Positions 33,804-43,058 of a stretch of DNA of 64,000 nucleotides are shown piece by piece. The stretch's first letter is position 1. Each line of letters opens with the position of its first letter. The notes under the pieces are model-generated. The model was not told where the DNA came from. It saw only the letters and a program-made list of their open reading frames with translations, and ran no database searches. The stretch is taken from positions 4,698,530-4,762,529 of the forward strand of contig NZ_KB910518.1 of assembly GCF_000374185.1 (NCBI RefSeq), given 5' to 3'. This DNA is from Paenibacillus sp. HW567 (GTDB lineage Bacteria > Bacillota > Bacilli > Paenibacillales > Paenibacillaceae). The position numbers were made by a program, and so were the translations under genes.

Positions 33804-35867
33804 ATGAGAACAACTAACGAACTATTGAACAAAATCAGGAACGTTTCTTTGAAGGTTAAGCTTCCGGCTTTATTGAGCTTGCTTGTTGCTGCGGTGCTTC
33901 TGGCGACATCAGTTACGGTGTATTTATTCTCCTCCGATTTACTGCTCAGAAAAAGCAAGGACGAGATTAACGCCAACAGCGACCGCATCAGTGAAGGGCT
34001 GTGGACAGCAATGCAGCTCCAGGAACAGACTTCTTATGTGATTTCTGTACATAACACCTTTAAGGAGCTATTGAGGCTTAGAGCAGAAGGAACTCTGCCG
34101 GATCAGGGGTTCTTTTCCTCAGAAAATCCATATTTGAACAAAGCCAATACAATCCTGAAGGATAGCATACAAGGAGCACGGGGCACTGACTCGATGCTCG
34201 TTCTCGATACCAAAGGAACTATTGTTGCAGGAACAAACACTGAATCCATCGGACAGTCCAGATCCGACCGTGAATACTATTTGAAAACGATAAAAGGGGC
34301 CTCGTTCATCAGCGATGCGGTCAAGTCTAAAACCAATGAGAAAATATTGATTGTTTTTGCCCAGCCCATCAAAGATTTAGACGGTAAGATATTGGGCGTG
34401 TTCGCCATGACTGTAGACAGCAGCTTCTTTGTCGATAAACTGGGCGACATTAAAATCAACGGCAGAGGTCAGATCGAGGTGCTTAGCCGGAGCGGAATTC
34501 TCCTGTATCATTCAACCGATGCGTCCAAGGTTGGGCAAAGCGGCGTAGACAGTCCGCAAATGAAGGCATTGCTGGCTGTTCGCGCTTCCGGTGATCTGGC
34601 AACGCAAACGGTGGACACCGCTGAAGATTATTTGAGACTCAGTAAAATTCCAAATGCAGATCTTACAATTTCTGTTACCGATTCCTATAGCGATATCAAA
34701 CGGCCTGTGAACGATATGCTGAATAAGGTGCTGCTGATTACGGTTCTGGCGCTGCTTGTTGCCGTCGGCTTTGGACTATTGTTATCCCGTTCAATTACGA
34801 CTCCCATCGTTAAGTTAACAAAACTGTTCAAGACTTTGGCCCAGGGTGATCTGACCGTAGAAGCCGACGGGAAATATAAAAGCGAGTTCAAGGACCTGGC
34901 TGACAGCTTCAATAGCATGGTCCGGCAAAATAAAGCGCTAATCACCAATATGAACAACTCCATCCATGTGCTCCACACAAGCACCAATGAGCTTGAGGAA
35001 ACCTCCAAGCAGACTGCCCGCTCTATTGATGAAACCTCCGTAACCTCTATGGGCATTGCCCAGGCGATGGAGCTGCAGTCCAATGACACTGAACATATCG
35101 TTGATAAGTTCTATGGATTCGGTGAGAAATTTGCGGAGATGAACAGCAAGGCCCAAGCCGTTAGGGAAAGGGCAGAGGAGATTATTGAGGTCTTCCATAC
35201 GAGCAACCAGGTGGTCGAGAATTTGATTGAGATCAGTGACAAGAACGAACAGGAGGTTCAAAAAATCTCCGCCATCACCGTCAAGCTGCAAGAAAGCTCC
35301 AACAGCATCAGCCATATTACCGGTGCAATCAGCCAGATTGCCAATCAGACCAACCTGCTTGCCCTTAATGCATCTATCGAAGCTTCGAGAGCCGGAGAGC
35401 ATGGCCGGGGTTTTGCAGTAGTTGCCTCCGAGATTCGGAAGCTCGCTGAGCAAAGCTCGAAGCAATCAAGTGAAATCTATTCCATTATTCAGCAGAATCT
35501 GGCGTTTGTAGCTGAGAATAATGACAGCGTGATGGAAATCAACAACATTTCGGCGATGCAGGATCAGCTTGTAGCGCAGACTCAGGAAGCATTCCAGACC
35601 ATCCTGGAGAAAATCACGAACATTACGGATCAAATAAAAGCTATGGCTGACGAGGTTGCCCATATGCAGAAGGACAAGGACGGCGTTCTGGAGTCGGCGC
35701 AAAGTCTCTCAGCTACAGGCGAAGAGGTCTCCGCTTCGGTGGAGGAAGTAACTGCTACAATGATGGAGCAGTCCGCTACTGTCCGCCAGTTAGCTGAAAT
35801 GGTTGAAACCATTGATCAGCTCACCAAGGATTTGGCAAATGCAGCCGCAACCTTCAAGGTGGAGTAA
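33804..35867 (+). CDS. Methyl-accepting chemotaxis protein with Cache sensor
   Basis: 687 residues, ATG with AGGGGAG 12 nt upstream. TM1 at about 19-44 (LPALLSLLVAAVLLATSVTV), an extracellular double-Cache domain at about 50-295 (MLVLDTKGTIVAGTNTESIG, SDREYYLKTIKGASFISDAV), TM2 at about 307-330, a HAMP domain (SRSITTPIVKLTKLFKTLAQ) and a cytoplasmic signalling domain with tip NQTNLLALNASIEASRAGEH and GRGFAVVASEIRKLAEQSSK. It senses small extracellular ligands and signals to CheA. A sigma-D promoter sits just upstream, consistent with motility control. Single gene, terminated at 35873. Ligand unknown. Confidence 0.95.
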   Translation: MRTTNELLNKIRNVSLKVKLPALLSLLVAAVLLATSVTVYLFSSDLLLRKSKDEINANSDRISEGLWTAMQLQEQTSYVISVHNTFKELLRLRAEGTLPDQGFFSSENPYLNKANTILKDSIQGARGTDSMLVLDTKGTIVAGTNTESIGQSRSDREYYLKTIKGASFISDAVKSKTNEKILIVFAQPIKDLDGKILGVFAMTVDSSFFVDKLGDIKINGRGQIEVLSRSGILLYHSTDASKVGQSGVDSPQMKALLAVRASGDLATQTVDTAEDYLRLSKIPNADLTISVTDSYSDIKRPVNDMLNKVLLITVLALLVAVGFGLLLSRSITTPIVKLTKLFKTLAQGDLTVEADGKYKSEFKDLADSFNSMVRQNKALITNMNNSIHVLHTSTNELEETSKQTARSIDETSVTSMGIAQAMELQSNDTEHIVDKFYGFGEKFAEMNSKAQAVRERAEEIIEVFHTSNQVVENLIEISDKNEQEVQKISAITVKLQESSNSISHITGAISQIANQTNLLALNASIEASRAGEHGRGFAVVASEIRKLAEQSSKQSSEIYSIIQQNLAFVAENNDSVMEINNISAMQDQLVAQTQEAFQTILEKITNITDQIKAMADEVAHMQKDKDGVLESAQSLSATGEEVSASVEEVTATMMEQSATVRQLAEMVETIDQLTKDLANAAATFKVE

Positions 35868-35872
35868 CATAC

Positions 35873-35914
35873 AAGGAGGTCCCGGCAACCATCTCAGGTT
35901 GCCGGGACCTCCTT
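35873..35914. terminator. Bidirectional terminator after the chemoreceptor
   Basis: AAGGAGGTCCCGGCAACC pairs perfectly with GGTTGCCGGGACCTCCTT around ATCTCA; it serves the convergent genes on both sides. Confidence 0.93.
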
Positions 35915-35933
35915 CCATTGTAGATGCTTCTTC

Positions 35934-36806
35934 CTATTCTATGGGGAAATAAAGGTCCATGCAGACCGCTTCACCGTTCTTCAGCTCCTCCTCCAGCCAG
36001 AAGCGTTCCTGCTCACAGGAGGTTCTGTAACCTCTGCTGTTCACCCAATCGGCGAGCTTCTTCCAGCCCAGCGGAATACGCTCGAAAGGATCGACCATCG
36101 GCTCAGTAATCCGCAGCATTGCGTATTTGCAGCCCTCCACATGCTTGTACACAAGCCCGGTTTCCAGAACCGCAGGCTGTTCCTCTACCGTTACCCAATA
36201 TTCGTAACCCCGCAGCCCCTTCTCCTGATCCTCACCCTCGACAGGGACATCAAAACCAAAACGTCTTGCCCCAGGCTGTACCCCTGCCTTTTCTGCCCAT
36301 TCGGTTACAAAGCGGATTACTTCATCTTCCGGGTTATCGCTGATCCGAACCCCGCTCACTACCTTCATTGCTTCCAAGCTGCCAATCGTAACCTCACTTA
36401 AATAATCCATCAGAAATCCTCCTTGGAATTGCTTGATTTGTTCCTTCAGCACCGGCTTGGGCGGCAACGCATACCTTGCGGTTCTGCACCTGCTGGGCAA
36501 TTGGCCGAATTCCTGCTGAAAGGCTCTGCTGAACGCCCGCTCTGAGCTGTAGCCGTAGTCCAGCGCTATGTCCAGAATTCTTGTGCCGTGCATAACATCC
36601 AGCATCGCGTAGCCGAGCCGCCTCTTGCGGACATACTCCATCAGAGTGACATCAAGGTAAATGCCAAATATCCGGTGAAAATGAAATTTGGAGAACCCCG
36701 AGAGCTGCGCACACTCCTCAATGGAAACCGGTCCTTTCAGATTCTCTTCAATGTAATCAATGACCTTCTGCAAATGTTCTATATAACCCTGACTCAAGCG
36801 CTTCAC
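35934..36806 (-). CDS. AraC-family regulator with GyrI-like effector domain
   Basis: 290 residues. The N-terminal AraC DNA-binding domain (residues 8-105) has two HTH units: SIEECAQLSGFSKFHFHRIF and RILDIALDYGYSSERAFSRA. Residues 130-290 are a GyrI-like/BacT effector-binding domain (EVTIGSLEAMKVVSGVRI, YEYWVTVEEQ, VYKHVEGCKYAMLRITEP). This architecture is that of Rob/SoxS-like and BltR/TipA-type drug-sensing activators, which turn on efflux or detoxification genes when they bind small hydrophobic molecules. No obvious target is adjacent, and it is transcribed alone. The 260 bp upstream (36807-37070) show no gene. Confidence 0.9.
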   Translation of the reverse strand: MKRLSQGYIEHLQKVIDYIEENLKGPVSIEECAQLSGFSKFHFHRIFGIYLDVTLMEYVRKRRLGYAMLDVMHGTRILDIALDYGYSSERAFSRAFQQEFGQLPSRCRTARYALPPKPVLKEQIKQFQGGFLMDYLSEVTIGSLEAMKVVSGVRISDNPEDEVIRFVTEWAEKAGVQPGARRFGFDVPVEGEDQEKGLRGYEYWVTVEEQPAVLETGLVYKHVEGCKYAMLRITEPMVDPFERIPLGWKKLADWVNSRGYRTSCEQERFWLEEELKNGEAVCMDLYFPIE

Positions 36807-37070
36807 TTCCTCGTTGCAACGATTACCTTTATTATATTAATCGCTTCCATCCGGCACAGGACATTTATTGCTAATTTCAAAATGAGCATAATAAAAAAAC
36901 AGACCAATCATGGTGGTAGACCATAATCGAGCTGCTTAATGTAATGACGAAATCTTTATACGGGTATTACATGGGTTGTATGTGTTATTGATTAAATAAT
37001 TAGTTCATTCGGCACGGGGTAGCCCCATCCTTGAAGGAAGCAAAAAGGCGTAAACAAAATTTTGCAAGAC

Positions 37071-37547
37071 TCATTCGGTTAACATATTTAAAAACTCATC
37101 AAAGCTGTTACTTGTAAAATAAGTTACAGGATCTAAATCTGAAGATTCTTCATGATTCCAAACGCAAACAGATGGCTCTGTTTTATCAGTATTTCTATAG
37201 TCTAAACATACAAAGTCGCCTGCAAATAGAACAGCTATTGGCAATAACTCAGTACCTACTAAGTTTTCGTCTGAAACAATTCTTTCATCTAACTGAGTTC
37301 TAACTACTCCTATATCGTAGAATTCATCATCCCTCTCCCCAGTTACCTTCAAGATACTTAAAAACCTATCAACTGCATAACTATGGTTGTTACATATAAA
37401 ACTATCTTTTACAGGAGAAGCACCATTAGATTTTTTTATAAATTCTTTATATTCATCCGGCAATTTAATTCTCCACTTGTTTTCTTTTTCAGTCAGCAGA
37501 ACATCATCCGGCAATGGATATATTATAGTTTCATCCTTAACTTCCAT
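37071..37547 (-). CDS. SMI1/KNR4 (SUKH) family immunity protein
   Basis: 158 residues, ATG with TAGGAGGTAGAGAAA upstream. SUKH signatures: LPDEYKEFIKKSNGASPV (about 29-46), the central DRFLSILKVTGERDDEF and the ending FAGDFVCLDYRNTDKTEPSV then CVWNHEESSDLDPVTYFTSN. SUKH proteins are immunity partners of polymorphic nuclease toxins, usually encoded directly downstream of the toxin. Here the gene begins 22 bp after the natural end (37570) of the toxin frame at 37570-39678, so it should bind and block that toxin's WHH nuclease domain. The gene is intact although the toxin is interrupted. Confidence 0.9.
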   Translation of the reverse strand: MEVKDETIIYPLPDDVLLTEKENKWRIKLPDEYKEFIKKSNGASPVKDSFICNNHSYAVDRFLSILKVTGERDDEFYDIGVVRTQLDERIVSDENLVGTELLPIAVLFAGDFVCLDYRNTDKTEPSVCVWNHEESSDLDPVTYFTSNSFDEFLNMLTE

Positions 37548-37569
37548 TTTCTCTACCTCCTAAAAAATA

Positions 37570-39678
37570 TTATCTCGGAGCGTCAGCCCACATACCTGCC
37601 GTCCGCCCGCCATTGTGAGGTGTAATGTTGTGAATACCAAATGGAACAAGCTCCATTTTACCAGGAATTTCCTTATGATGCCATGTCATTCCTTTTCTCG
37701 TACCACCTATCTGCTCATCTAACCACTTAAACTATTCTTTATCAGATAACTCCCAAAATCTTTCTGGTAGCTGAACAGTTTCTTCAACTACACCTGCACT
37801 TGCAAAATCAGCAAATCCATATTTCATTCCATCAATTTTTGTAACCTTTATTTCTGGAATATGTCCATTTGCTACTGCCATTTCTTTTATCTTTCTTTTT
37901 TGAGCAGCAGACAAGCTATCCCCACCAGGGATAGTATCATCCCAAGACCAAGGTTTGTTTAAATCCACTTGTTCTTTGTATATTTTTGCATAATCTTCAA
38001 TTACTTCATCAAATTTCTTATTCCCATTTATAAAGTCATCTATATTTTTTAGATTTGCTTTACCCGTCCCCTCAACAATCCTCCCGCCCTTTTCTTTACG
38101 GAGTATTTCCATCTCATTATCGAAATTGATTTGCACAGGTGTCTTTGGTAGTGACTTTGTATCCGTCTGAATATCGTCAATCCTGAATTGTAATCCTTCA
38201 TTTGTACTGAATTGTGGCGATTGCCCAGGAAACTTAAACTCTTGTACTGGACCTTTTGGAAGCTTTGGCTTCAGTATTCCACCACCTGTAGACAGCAAGG
38301 ACTCTTCTACAGGACCATACAACAATGTCACCATTCCCAGACTGTTTAACCAATGGTCGGCTGACCAGGCTTCTTCGGGATTGAATGCTCCCTTTGCCAT
38401 CTCCACGGTCCCCAGTGTCAACCAATCCGCAAACTTCTCTGTCGAATCAAACATATGGTCGGACCGGTCTTTTGCTCCCTCATACACCGCAGTGGGAAGA
38501 TCGCCTGTTATCCCTAACGTCAGCCAATTGAAAAAGTCATACGGGGAATCTGTCGCCTGATCCGCACGGGCTCTTAACCTATCCACAAAACCTGTCCCAA
38601 TCTCTTTGAAGCTGTCCAGCGATTTAAAGAAGGCGTTTTTTGACTCCTCGGGATCGTTCTTGTTTTCGTCTGACTCTTTGTTTACAAACAGATTATATCT
38701 TCCTAATTGGGCGATTGAAGAAGTTAATTTAGCAACGTCTCCCCAAGCTTCTGCACCTTGGTTCGTCATCACATGCACACCCAAATTAACCCCGGTGGCG
38801 ATCATTTGTTTCATTGTAGCATGGATACCTTCCAGTTGCTCTTTCGCCCAATTGCCTTTGTCCCCCTTCTCCATCGCTGTCCGCAGCAGGAGTTGGTACG
38901 CTTCATTCTGTACTAGCGGTACGCTACTAGTCGTAATTGACGGATCATAGTCACACGCCTTCACCGCCGGCTGCTTGAAGTGCGCGCTTAGATCTTTCCC
39001 CCCCTCATATTGAACCTTACTAACGCCCAGAGATTCCAGCCTCTTGCGTGCTTCTTCCGCCAGCTTGTGCATCGCATCCATTTGCGTTTGATTTCCAAAT
39101 GCCTGATATACATCGTAGGCCGTCTGCGCCTTCGCGATCAGATTCCGTGCTTCATAGATATCGTTTAGTTTGCTTTGCGCAGCTATCCCCTCGATGGTCC
39201 CCAAACCGGATTTTTGGAGGATGTCCCGAAGATTCCTCACCATTGGATCGCTATCCAGCTCATCCCGGCCTGTTAGGGCAGCAATGGAGGAGATCAGTTT
39301 CGTCGCTGCCTTCTGCGCAAAGGTTGGAACCGAAAACCTTCCTTGGCTTCCGTTCCCCCCGAAACTTCCGAACATGCCTGCAAAGAGGCTGAACTGCTGG
39401 GTGAGCTGGCTTGCCTGCCGTTTGTTCTCCTCCTGGAGACCTTGGACACCCTTTACAGCTTGACGGATGATATCTTCAAGCTTTTCTGCCTCCACCGTTA
39501 ATTCGTTAATGAGCACCTGAGCTTGCACCAGGTCTTGTCCCAATGGAATGCCGCCCCAGTTGTTGGCTTGGCCTTTTAGTTGCATGTACAGCAGATTCGT
39601 GTCCTGGCTCACCTGGCCTATCTTCGTTCGCAGGCGTTCGACCTCATCTGCATTAAATATTAGCTTCGTTGACGCCAT
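37570..39678 (-). pseudogene. Polymorphic WHH-type nuclease toxin, catalytic end cut off by in-frame TAG
   Basis: ATG at 39678 with TTGGGGAAGCAC upstream. The open frame gives 648 residues to TAG at 37732-37734. Beyond it the same frame continues for 53 codons to TAA at 37570 and encodes the nuclease signature: GMTWHHKEIPGKMELVPFGI then HNITPHNGG, the W-H-H / K-M-x-LVP / H-x4-H-x-GG pattern of WHH/HNH toxins. The TAG replaces what would read naturally as CAG (SDKE-Q-FKWLDEQ). The N-terminal 110 residues are helical and Gln-rich, like LXG/WXG100 secreted toxins (NEVTVEAEKLEDIIRQAV-like pattern). A linker with PVEESLLSTGGG precedes the toxin part. It is probably a type VII-exported antibacterial toxin. 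In this strain the shortened protein lacks its active site unless the stop is read through or is an assembly error. Confidence 0.85.
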
Positions 39679-39839
39679 GTGCTTCCCCAATCTTTTTCAT
39701 CATTTTGTTGATGTGATCCTTATCAGTATCGGATTTTTTTTCCAATAGGTTAATAGATATCCAGAGAGCTTGGGCATCTAGACGATAATAACCCGCAAGC
39801 AGGCCGCTTTTTTCAAAGTTTCCTGCTTACGGGTCATAG
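39653..39839 (-). CDS. Possible small or truncated protein overlapping the toxin start
   Basis: An open frame without a clear start reads GYYRLDAQALWISINLLEKK then SDTDKDHINKMMKKIGEAHG and stops at 39653, overlapping the toxin start by 26 bp. Composition is natural and helical, as in the small partners that precede LXG toxin genes, and the overlap suggests translational coupling. Its 5' part merges with the terminator at 39791-39834, so it may be the remaining 3' end of a small gene. Low confidence. Confidence 0.3.
39791..39834 (-). terminator. Terminator of the sigma/anti-sigma operon
   Basis: On the minus strand ACCCGTAAGCAGG pairs with CCTGCTTGCGGGT (one mismatch), followed by TATTAT; 37 bp past the stop at 39871. 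Confidence 0.7.
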
Positions 39840-39870
39840 ATTAAGGCTCTACACTCTTTCTATTCGCTTA

Positions 39871-40836
39871 TCAGCGGATAGACTCAGCGATCTTCAGCAC
39901 TTCGGCCCGGTCCAGGCCGCGGGTGTTGATGCTATACAGCACACCGTCCGCCTCCCAATCGAGGTTGCTATCGTTCATCATTACAGCATCATTGCCGTTC
40001 ACTTGCACTTTTTCCAGCTTGCCGCTGGTTGACATTTCATAAGCCGTTTCTTCATCGGAGTAGCGCAGTTGCATCGAAATCTTCTGGCCTTCCTTCTTAC
40101 TGGTGAAGTACAAATTAAGATACTTGCCGTTTACTGCTCCTTCCGCAGAGGTATAAAATTCTCCCCGGTCAAAAGCAAACCCTTCCGGCAAATATTCCGG
40201 CAGCTTGACCTTGAAAAGTGCGTATTTATCCAGCTCCGCCTGCTCCTTCGCAACGAACACGTTCTCCGCTGCTTCCTTATCGAGCTTTTCCTGTTCGCTC
40301 TTCGTAATCAGCTTATCGCCGTCAAAGTTAACAATCTGCTCTCCATCGGCGTTATAGACCTTATCAAGCTTCTCTGTATAAGAGGTTATCCTATTGCCGT
40401 CCTTGTCAAAAAGCTTGCCCTTAAGCGCCTCTGGAAACTCTGGAGCCTGCTCGGGCTCATCTACGCTCACAATGATGTTCCCCAAATTGATCGTCTGCAG
40501 CACTCTGTCCAGCATCTCCTGGGCAAAGGATGGTTTAACGAAGGTCACACTCAGCACCCCTGCCACCAGAATAGAGGCCAGGATCATGGCCGGTCGTTTG
40601 AGGCTCTGTCTAATTTTCATTTTTCTGTCCTCCTGTTCGAAATGGTTCCGGTTCCGTACCTTGGAGAGAACGGCCGCCCTTGGGGAAGCGCTGCTGAAAT
40701 CCTTGCCGGCCAGAGTCTTGCTCAGCTCCAGCAGCTCAAGATATTCCGGTGAACCGTCCCACTGATCGGGTTCCTTATGATGAAGGCCTCCGTCGATATC
40801 CCTGGAGAATCTTTCTACCGTATCTTTGGTATTCAC
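39871..40836 (-). CDS. Membrane-anchored anti-sigma-type protein (DUF4367-like)
   Basis: 321 residues. Residues 1-75 are cytoplasmic and charged (SPEYLELLELSKTLAGKDFS), one membrane segment follows at about 81-103 (MILASILVAGVLSVTFVKPS), and the rest is extracellular. The C-terminal domain (YLPEGFAFDRGEFYTSAEGA, DAVMMNDSNLDWEADGVLYS, then RAEVLKIAESIR) is of DUF4367 type. The start codon overlaps the stop of the upstream ECF sigma gene (ATGA), the usual arrangement of sigma and anti-sigma. It probably holds the sigma factor at the membrane until a surface signal arrives. The signal is unknown. Confidence 0.82.
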   Translation of the reverse strand: MNTKDTVERFSRDIDGGLHHKEPDQWDGSPEYLELLELSKTLAGKDFSSASPRAAVLSKVRNRNHFEQEDRKMKIRQSLKRPAMILASILVAGVLSVTFVKPSFAQEMLDRVLQTINLGNIIVSVDEPEQAPEFPEALKGKLFDKDGNRITSYTEKLDKVYNADGEQIVNFDGDKLITKSEQEKLDKEAAENVFVAKEQAELDKYALFKVKLPEYLPEGFAFDRGEFYTSAEGAVNGKYLNLYFTSKKEGQKISMQLRYSDEETAYEMSTSGKLEKVQVNGNDAVMMNDSNLDWEADGVLYSINTRGLDRAEVLKIAESIR

Positions 40837-41417
40837 AGCCGCTCCACACTCCCTATTTCAGATTTTAGTTTTCGCATGCTGCGGTAAAGGATGACGCCGA
40901 CGTTGCTCTCGGAAATCCCTGTGAGACTGGAAATTTCCTTATTCTTCAGATCTGCCCCGAATTTCAGCGCCACAATATTGCGTTCTTTCGCACTCAGGGT
41001 ATCCAGCGCACGGCTCAACTGGCCGCTTCGCTCTCCCTCCAGCAGTTGCTCCTCCGGCACCTGTCTGCTCGAAACCAGTTCCCGGATCATCTCCAGGGGG
41101 AAGAAGCGGGTTCGCTTCAAGCTCCGGTAATAATCGTTCACTACATTTCGGGCTATGGCAAACAGCCATACCTCCAGCGGTGCTTTATCCGGGGAGTAGC
41201 TATGCAGCTTGGACAATGTCTTTTCGAAGACCAGACTGGTCAGATCCTCGGCCGTATAACGGCAACTGACGCGATAAGCGGTGTAGTTAAATATTCTTGT
41301 ATAGTACGTTTCAAAAATCGTTGTAAATAGCCTATCTGTCTCTGCGGCGGTATCAGTAGCTGTCTCTTCCTTAATACTCTTTTGCCTAAAAGATTGTAAC
41401 AATGCGCGCTCTTGCAT
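40833..41417 (-). CDS. ECF-type RNA polymerase sigma factor
   Basis: 194 residues, ATG preceded by AAAGGAGAGCTTGAAGG. Sigma region 2 is at about 28-95 (LFTTIFETYYTRIFNYTAYR, AEDLTSLVFEKTLSKLHSYS) and region 4 at about 135-185 (LSAKERNIVALKFGADLKNK, EISSLTGISESNVGVILYRS). It directs RNA polymerase to a small stress regulon and usually to its own operon. It overlaps the membrane anti-sigma gene by 4 bp. I could not find a convincing autoregulatory ECF promoter upstream. Confidence 0.92.
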   Translation of the reverse strand: MQERALLQSFRQKSIKEETATDTAAETDRLFTTIFETYYTRIFNYTAYRVSCRYTAEDLTSLVFEKTLSKLHSYSPDKAPLEVWLFAIARNVVNDYYRSLKRTRFFPLEMIRELVSSRQVPEEQLLEGERSGQLSRALDTLSAKERNIVALKFGADLKNKEISSLTGISESNVGVILYRSMRKLKSEIGSVERL

Positions 41418-41528
41418 CCTTCAAGCTCTCCTTTCCTGCATAATTTCACTTGGCCAAGTAATTTTACTCCAGCTAATACGCAGGATTTGCAGTTTCATTA
41501 CATTAGTATTATAGATTGTCTCGCACAA

Positions 41529-41577
41529 AAGAAGTGCCCCGGCAGACTGGCTCATGCAGCCTGCCGGGGCACTTCTT
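41529..41577 (-). terminator. Terminator of the MFS gene at 41599
   Basis: AAGAAGTGCCCCGGCAG pairs with CTGCCGGGGCACTTCTT around a 15-nt loop, 22 bp past the stop. Confidence 0.9.
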
Positions 41578-41598
41578 CGAACAACACAACCTTTACGC

Positions 41599-42828
41599 TT
41601 ATTTACGCTCCGTTAAATAGTACAGGAATGCCATGATCGGCAGCGCCATTCCGATCAGGGTGGTCAACCCCCAGCCGCTGTAAGCATATGCCCAGCCCCC
41701 CAGGGAGGAGCCAATGGCTCCGCCGATGAAGAAAATCGCCATAAACAGCCCGTTCAAGCGGCCTCTCGCTTCGCTGCCAAGTGAATAAATCGCCCGTTGG
41801 CCAAGCACCAAATTACCCGAAACGCCCATATCCAGCAGAATTGCTGCCAGAACCAGCAGCCCGAGAGTGACTCTGGAATCATTCTGAAACAGATAAGCGA
41901 TTAAAAAAGCAGCAGTCGCAAGCATAAACGCAAGCCCCGTCAGCCGTCTCGTCCAGCCCCGGTCAGCCCATCTTCCGGCGATTGGAGCAGCGACTGCCCC
42001 AGCTACACCGGCCAGAGCAAACAGGGCAATGCCCTGCTGGGTCAGATGATACGTATCCGCCAGCCGCAAGGAAACGGTCGTCCAGAACAAGCTGAAGGTT
42101 CCGAACAGACTGGCTTGATAAATCGCCCGGCGGCGCAGCACTGGAGTGTTCTTCAGAAGAGTTCCCAGGGAACGAATCAGTCCGCTGTAGTTCATCGTAG
42201 GCACAGGCTGGCGTTTGGGAAGAACGCGGGATAGCAGCAGAGTCAACATTGCAGTTCCTACAGCGGATATAGCAAAGATCGCATGCCAGCCCCAGAGGCC
42301 GGAGACAAAGCTTGCCAGCGGGCGGGCGAACATAATACCGAGCAGCAGGCCGCTCATCACATTGCCCACCACGCGTCCGCGATGCTCTTCAGCAGCCAAA
42401 TAGGAGGCATAGGGCACCAGAACCTGCGCGGCAACAGAGCCGAGACCGATGAACAAAGCGGCTGCCAGAAAGATCGGCGCATTAGGGGCCATTGTAGCCA
42501 CAACCAGGGCAACGAACACGACAAGCAGCGAGGCTACCGTCAAACGGCGATTTTCAATAATATCGCTTAGCGGAACCACAAACAACAGACCAATTACATA
42601 GCCGATCTGTGTCAGGGTTACAATTAGACCTGCTGCACCGGAGGAGAGATGTGTAGCCTCGCTGATCGGTCCCACCAGCGTCTGGGCATAGTACAGATTA
42701 GCTACAATAAGTCCGCAGGAGGCCGCCAGCAGAAAAGTGATCCAGCCGGGAGTGGGGTTACTTTCCGCGCGCTCCTTTGCACGGTTCTCATGGTTCACTT
42801 GATTGACCTGATTCATAGAAAATTCCAC
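41599..42828 (-). CDS. MFS transporter under TetR control
   Basis: 409 residues from a GTG at 42828, or 404 from the ATG at 42813, which has GGGTGGA 7 nt upstream. Twelve membrane segments. Typical blocks are ANLYYAQTLVGPISEATHLS (about 43-62), VPLSDIIENRRLTVASLLVV and GRWADRGWTRRLTGLAFMLA. The NLYYAQ and LVPYASYLA motifs place it with the YtbD/NepI-like DHA exporters. It is divergent from a TetR gene, with three copies of one palindrome in the 230-bp intergenic region. It therefore probably exports a toxic compound that is the TetR ligand. Intact. Confidence 0.88.
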   Translation of the reverse strand: MEFSMNQVNQVNHENRAKERAESNPTPGWITFLLAASCGLIVANLYYAQTLVGPISEATHLSSGAAGLIVTLTQIGYVIGLLFVVPLSDIIENRRLTVASLLVVFVALVVATMAPNAPIFLAAALFIGLGSVAAQVLVPYASYLAAEEHRGRVVGNVMSGLLLGIMFARPLASFVSGLWGWHAIFAISAVGTAMLTLLLSRVLPKRQPVPTMNYSGLIRSLGTLLKNTPVLRRRAIYQASLFGTFSLFWTTVSLRLADTYHLTQQGIALFALAGVAGAVAAPIAGRWADRGWTRRLTGLAFMLATAAFLIAYLFQNDSRVTLGLLVLAAILLDMGVSGNLVLGQRAIYSLGSEARGRLNGLFMAIFFIGGAIGSSLGGWAYAYSGWGLTTLIGMALPIMAFLYYLTERK

Positions 42829-42840
42829 CCTTCACCTTTA

Positions 42841-42862
42841 AATACTGAACGTTTGGTTTATT
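42841..42862. promoter_or_regulatory. TetR operator 1 (MFS side)
   Basis: AATACTGAACGTTTGGTTTATT, 12 bp before the GTG at 42828. Same core (TGAACGTxxxGTTT) as the sites at 42879 and 42988. Confidence 0.7.
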
Positions 42863-42878
42863 AATTATGATCTTATAA

Positions 42879-42900
42879 TATACTGAACGTACAGTTTTGT
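42879..42900. promoter_or_regulatory. TetR operator 2 (MFS promoter)
   Basis: TATACTGAACGTACAGTTTTGT: the most symmetric copy (ACTGAACGTACAGTTT). It lies where the MFS promoter is expected. Confidence 0.75.
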
Positions 42901-42987
42901 AAATAGGCTAATACAAATAATTTATTTGACTGTTTACCTTCTACAGCTAATCCTTTGTCAGACTGGCTAACCTGATGCAATCTTTTG

Positions 42988-43009
42988 TATAATGAACGTA
43001 TAGTTTCTT
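42988..43009. promoter_or_regulatory. TetR operator 3 (regulator side)
   Basis: TATAATGAACGTATAGTTTCTT, about 50 bp before the TetR start codon and overlapping a TATAAT. It implies autorepression. Confidence 0.75.
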
Positions 43010-43058
43010 TAGTGATCCGGTTTGACCCAATGGCATATTCGATCAGGAGGGAATTTAT

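Noticed and set aside
36807..37070. Possible RNA element upstream of the AraC-type regulator
   Set aside because: Short GC-rich patches around 37010-37050 do not form a convincing terminator or riboswitch.
41417..41528. TGAAAC...CGTATTA as an autoregulatory ECF promoter
   Set aside because: The spacer between the two elements is only about 11 bp, too short for an ECF promoter.
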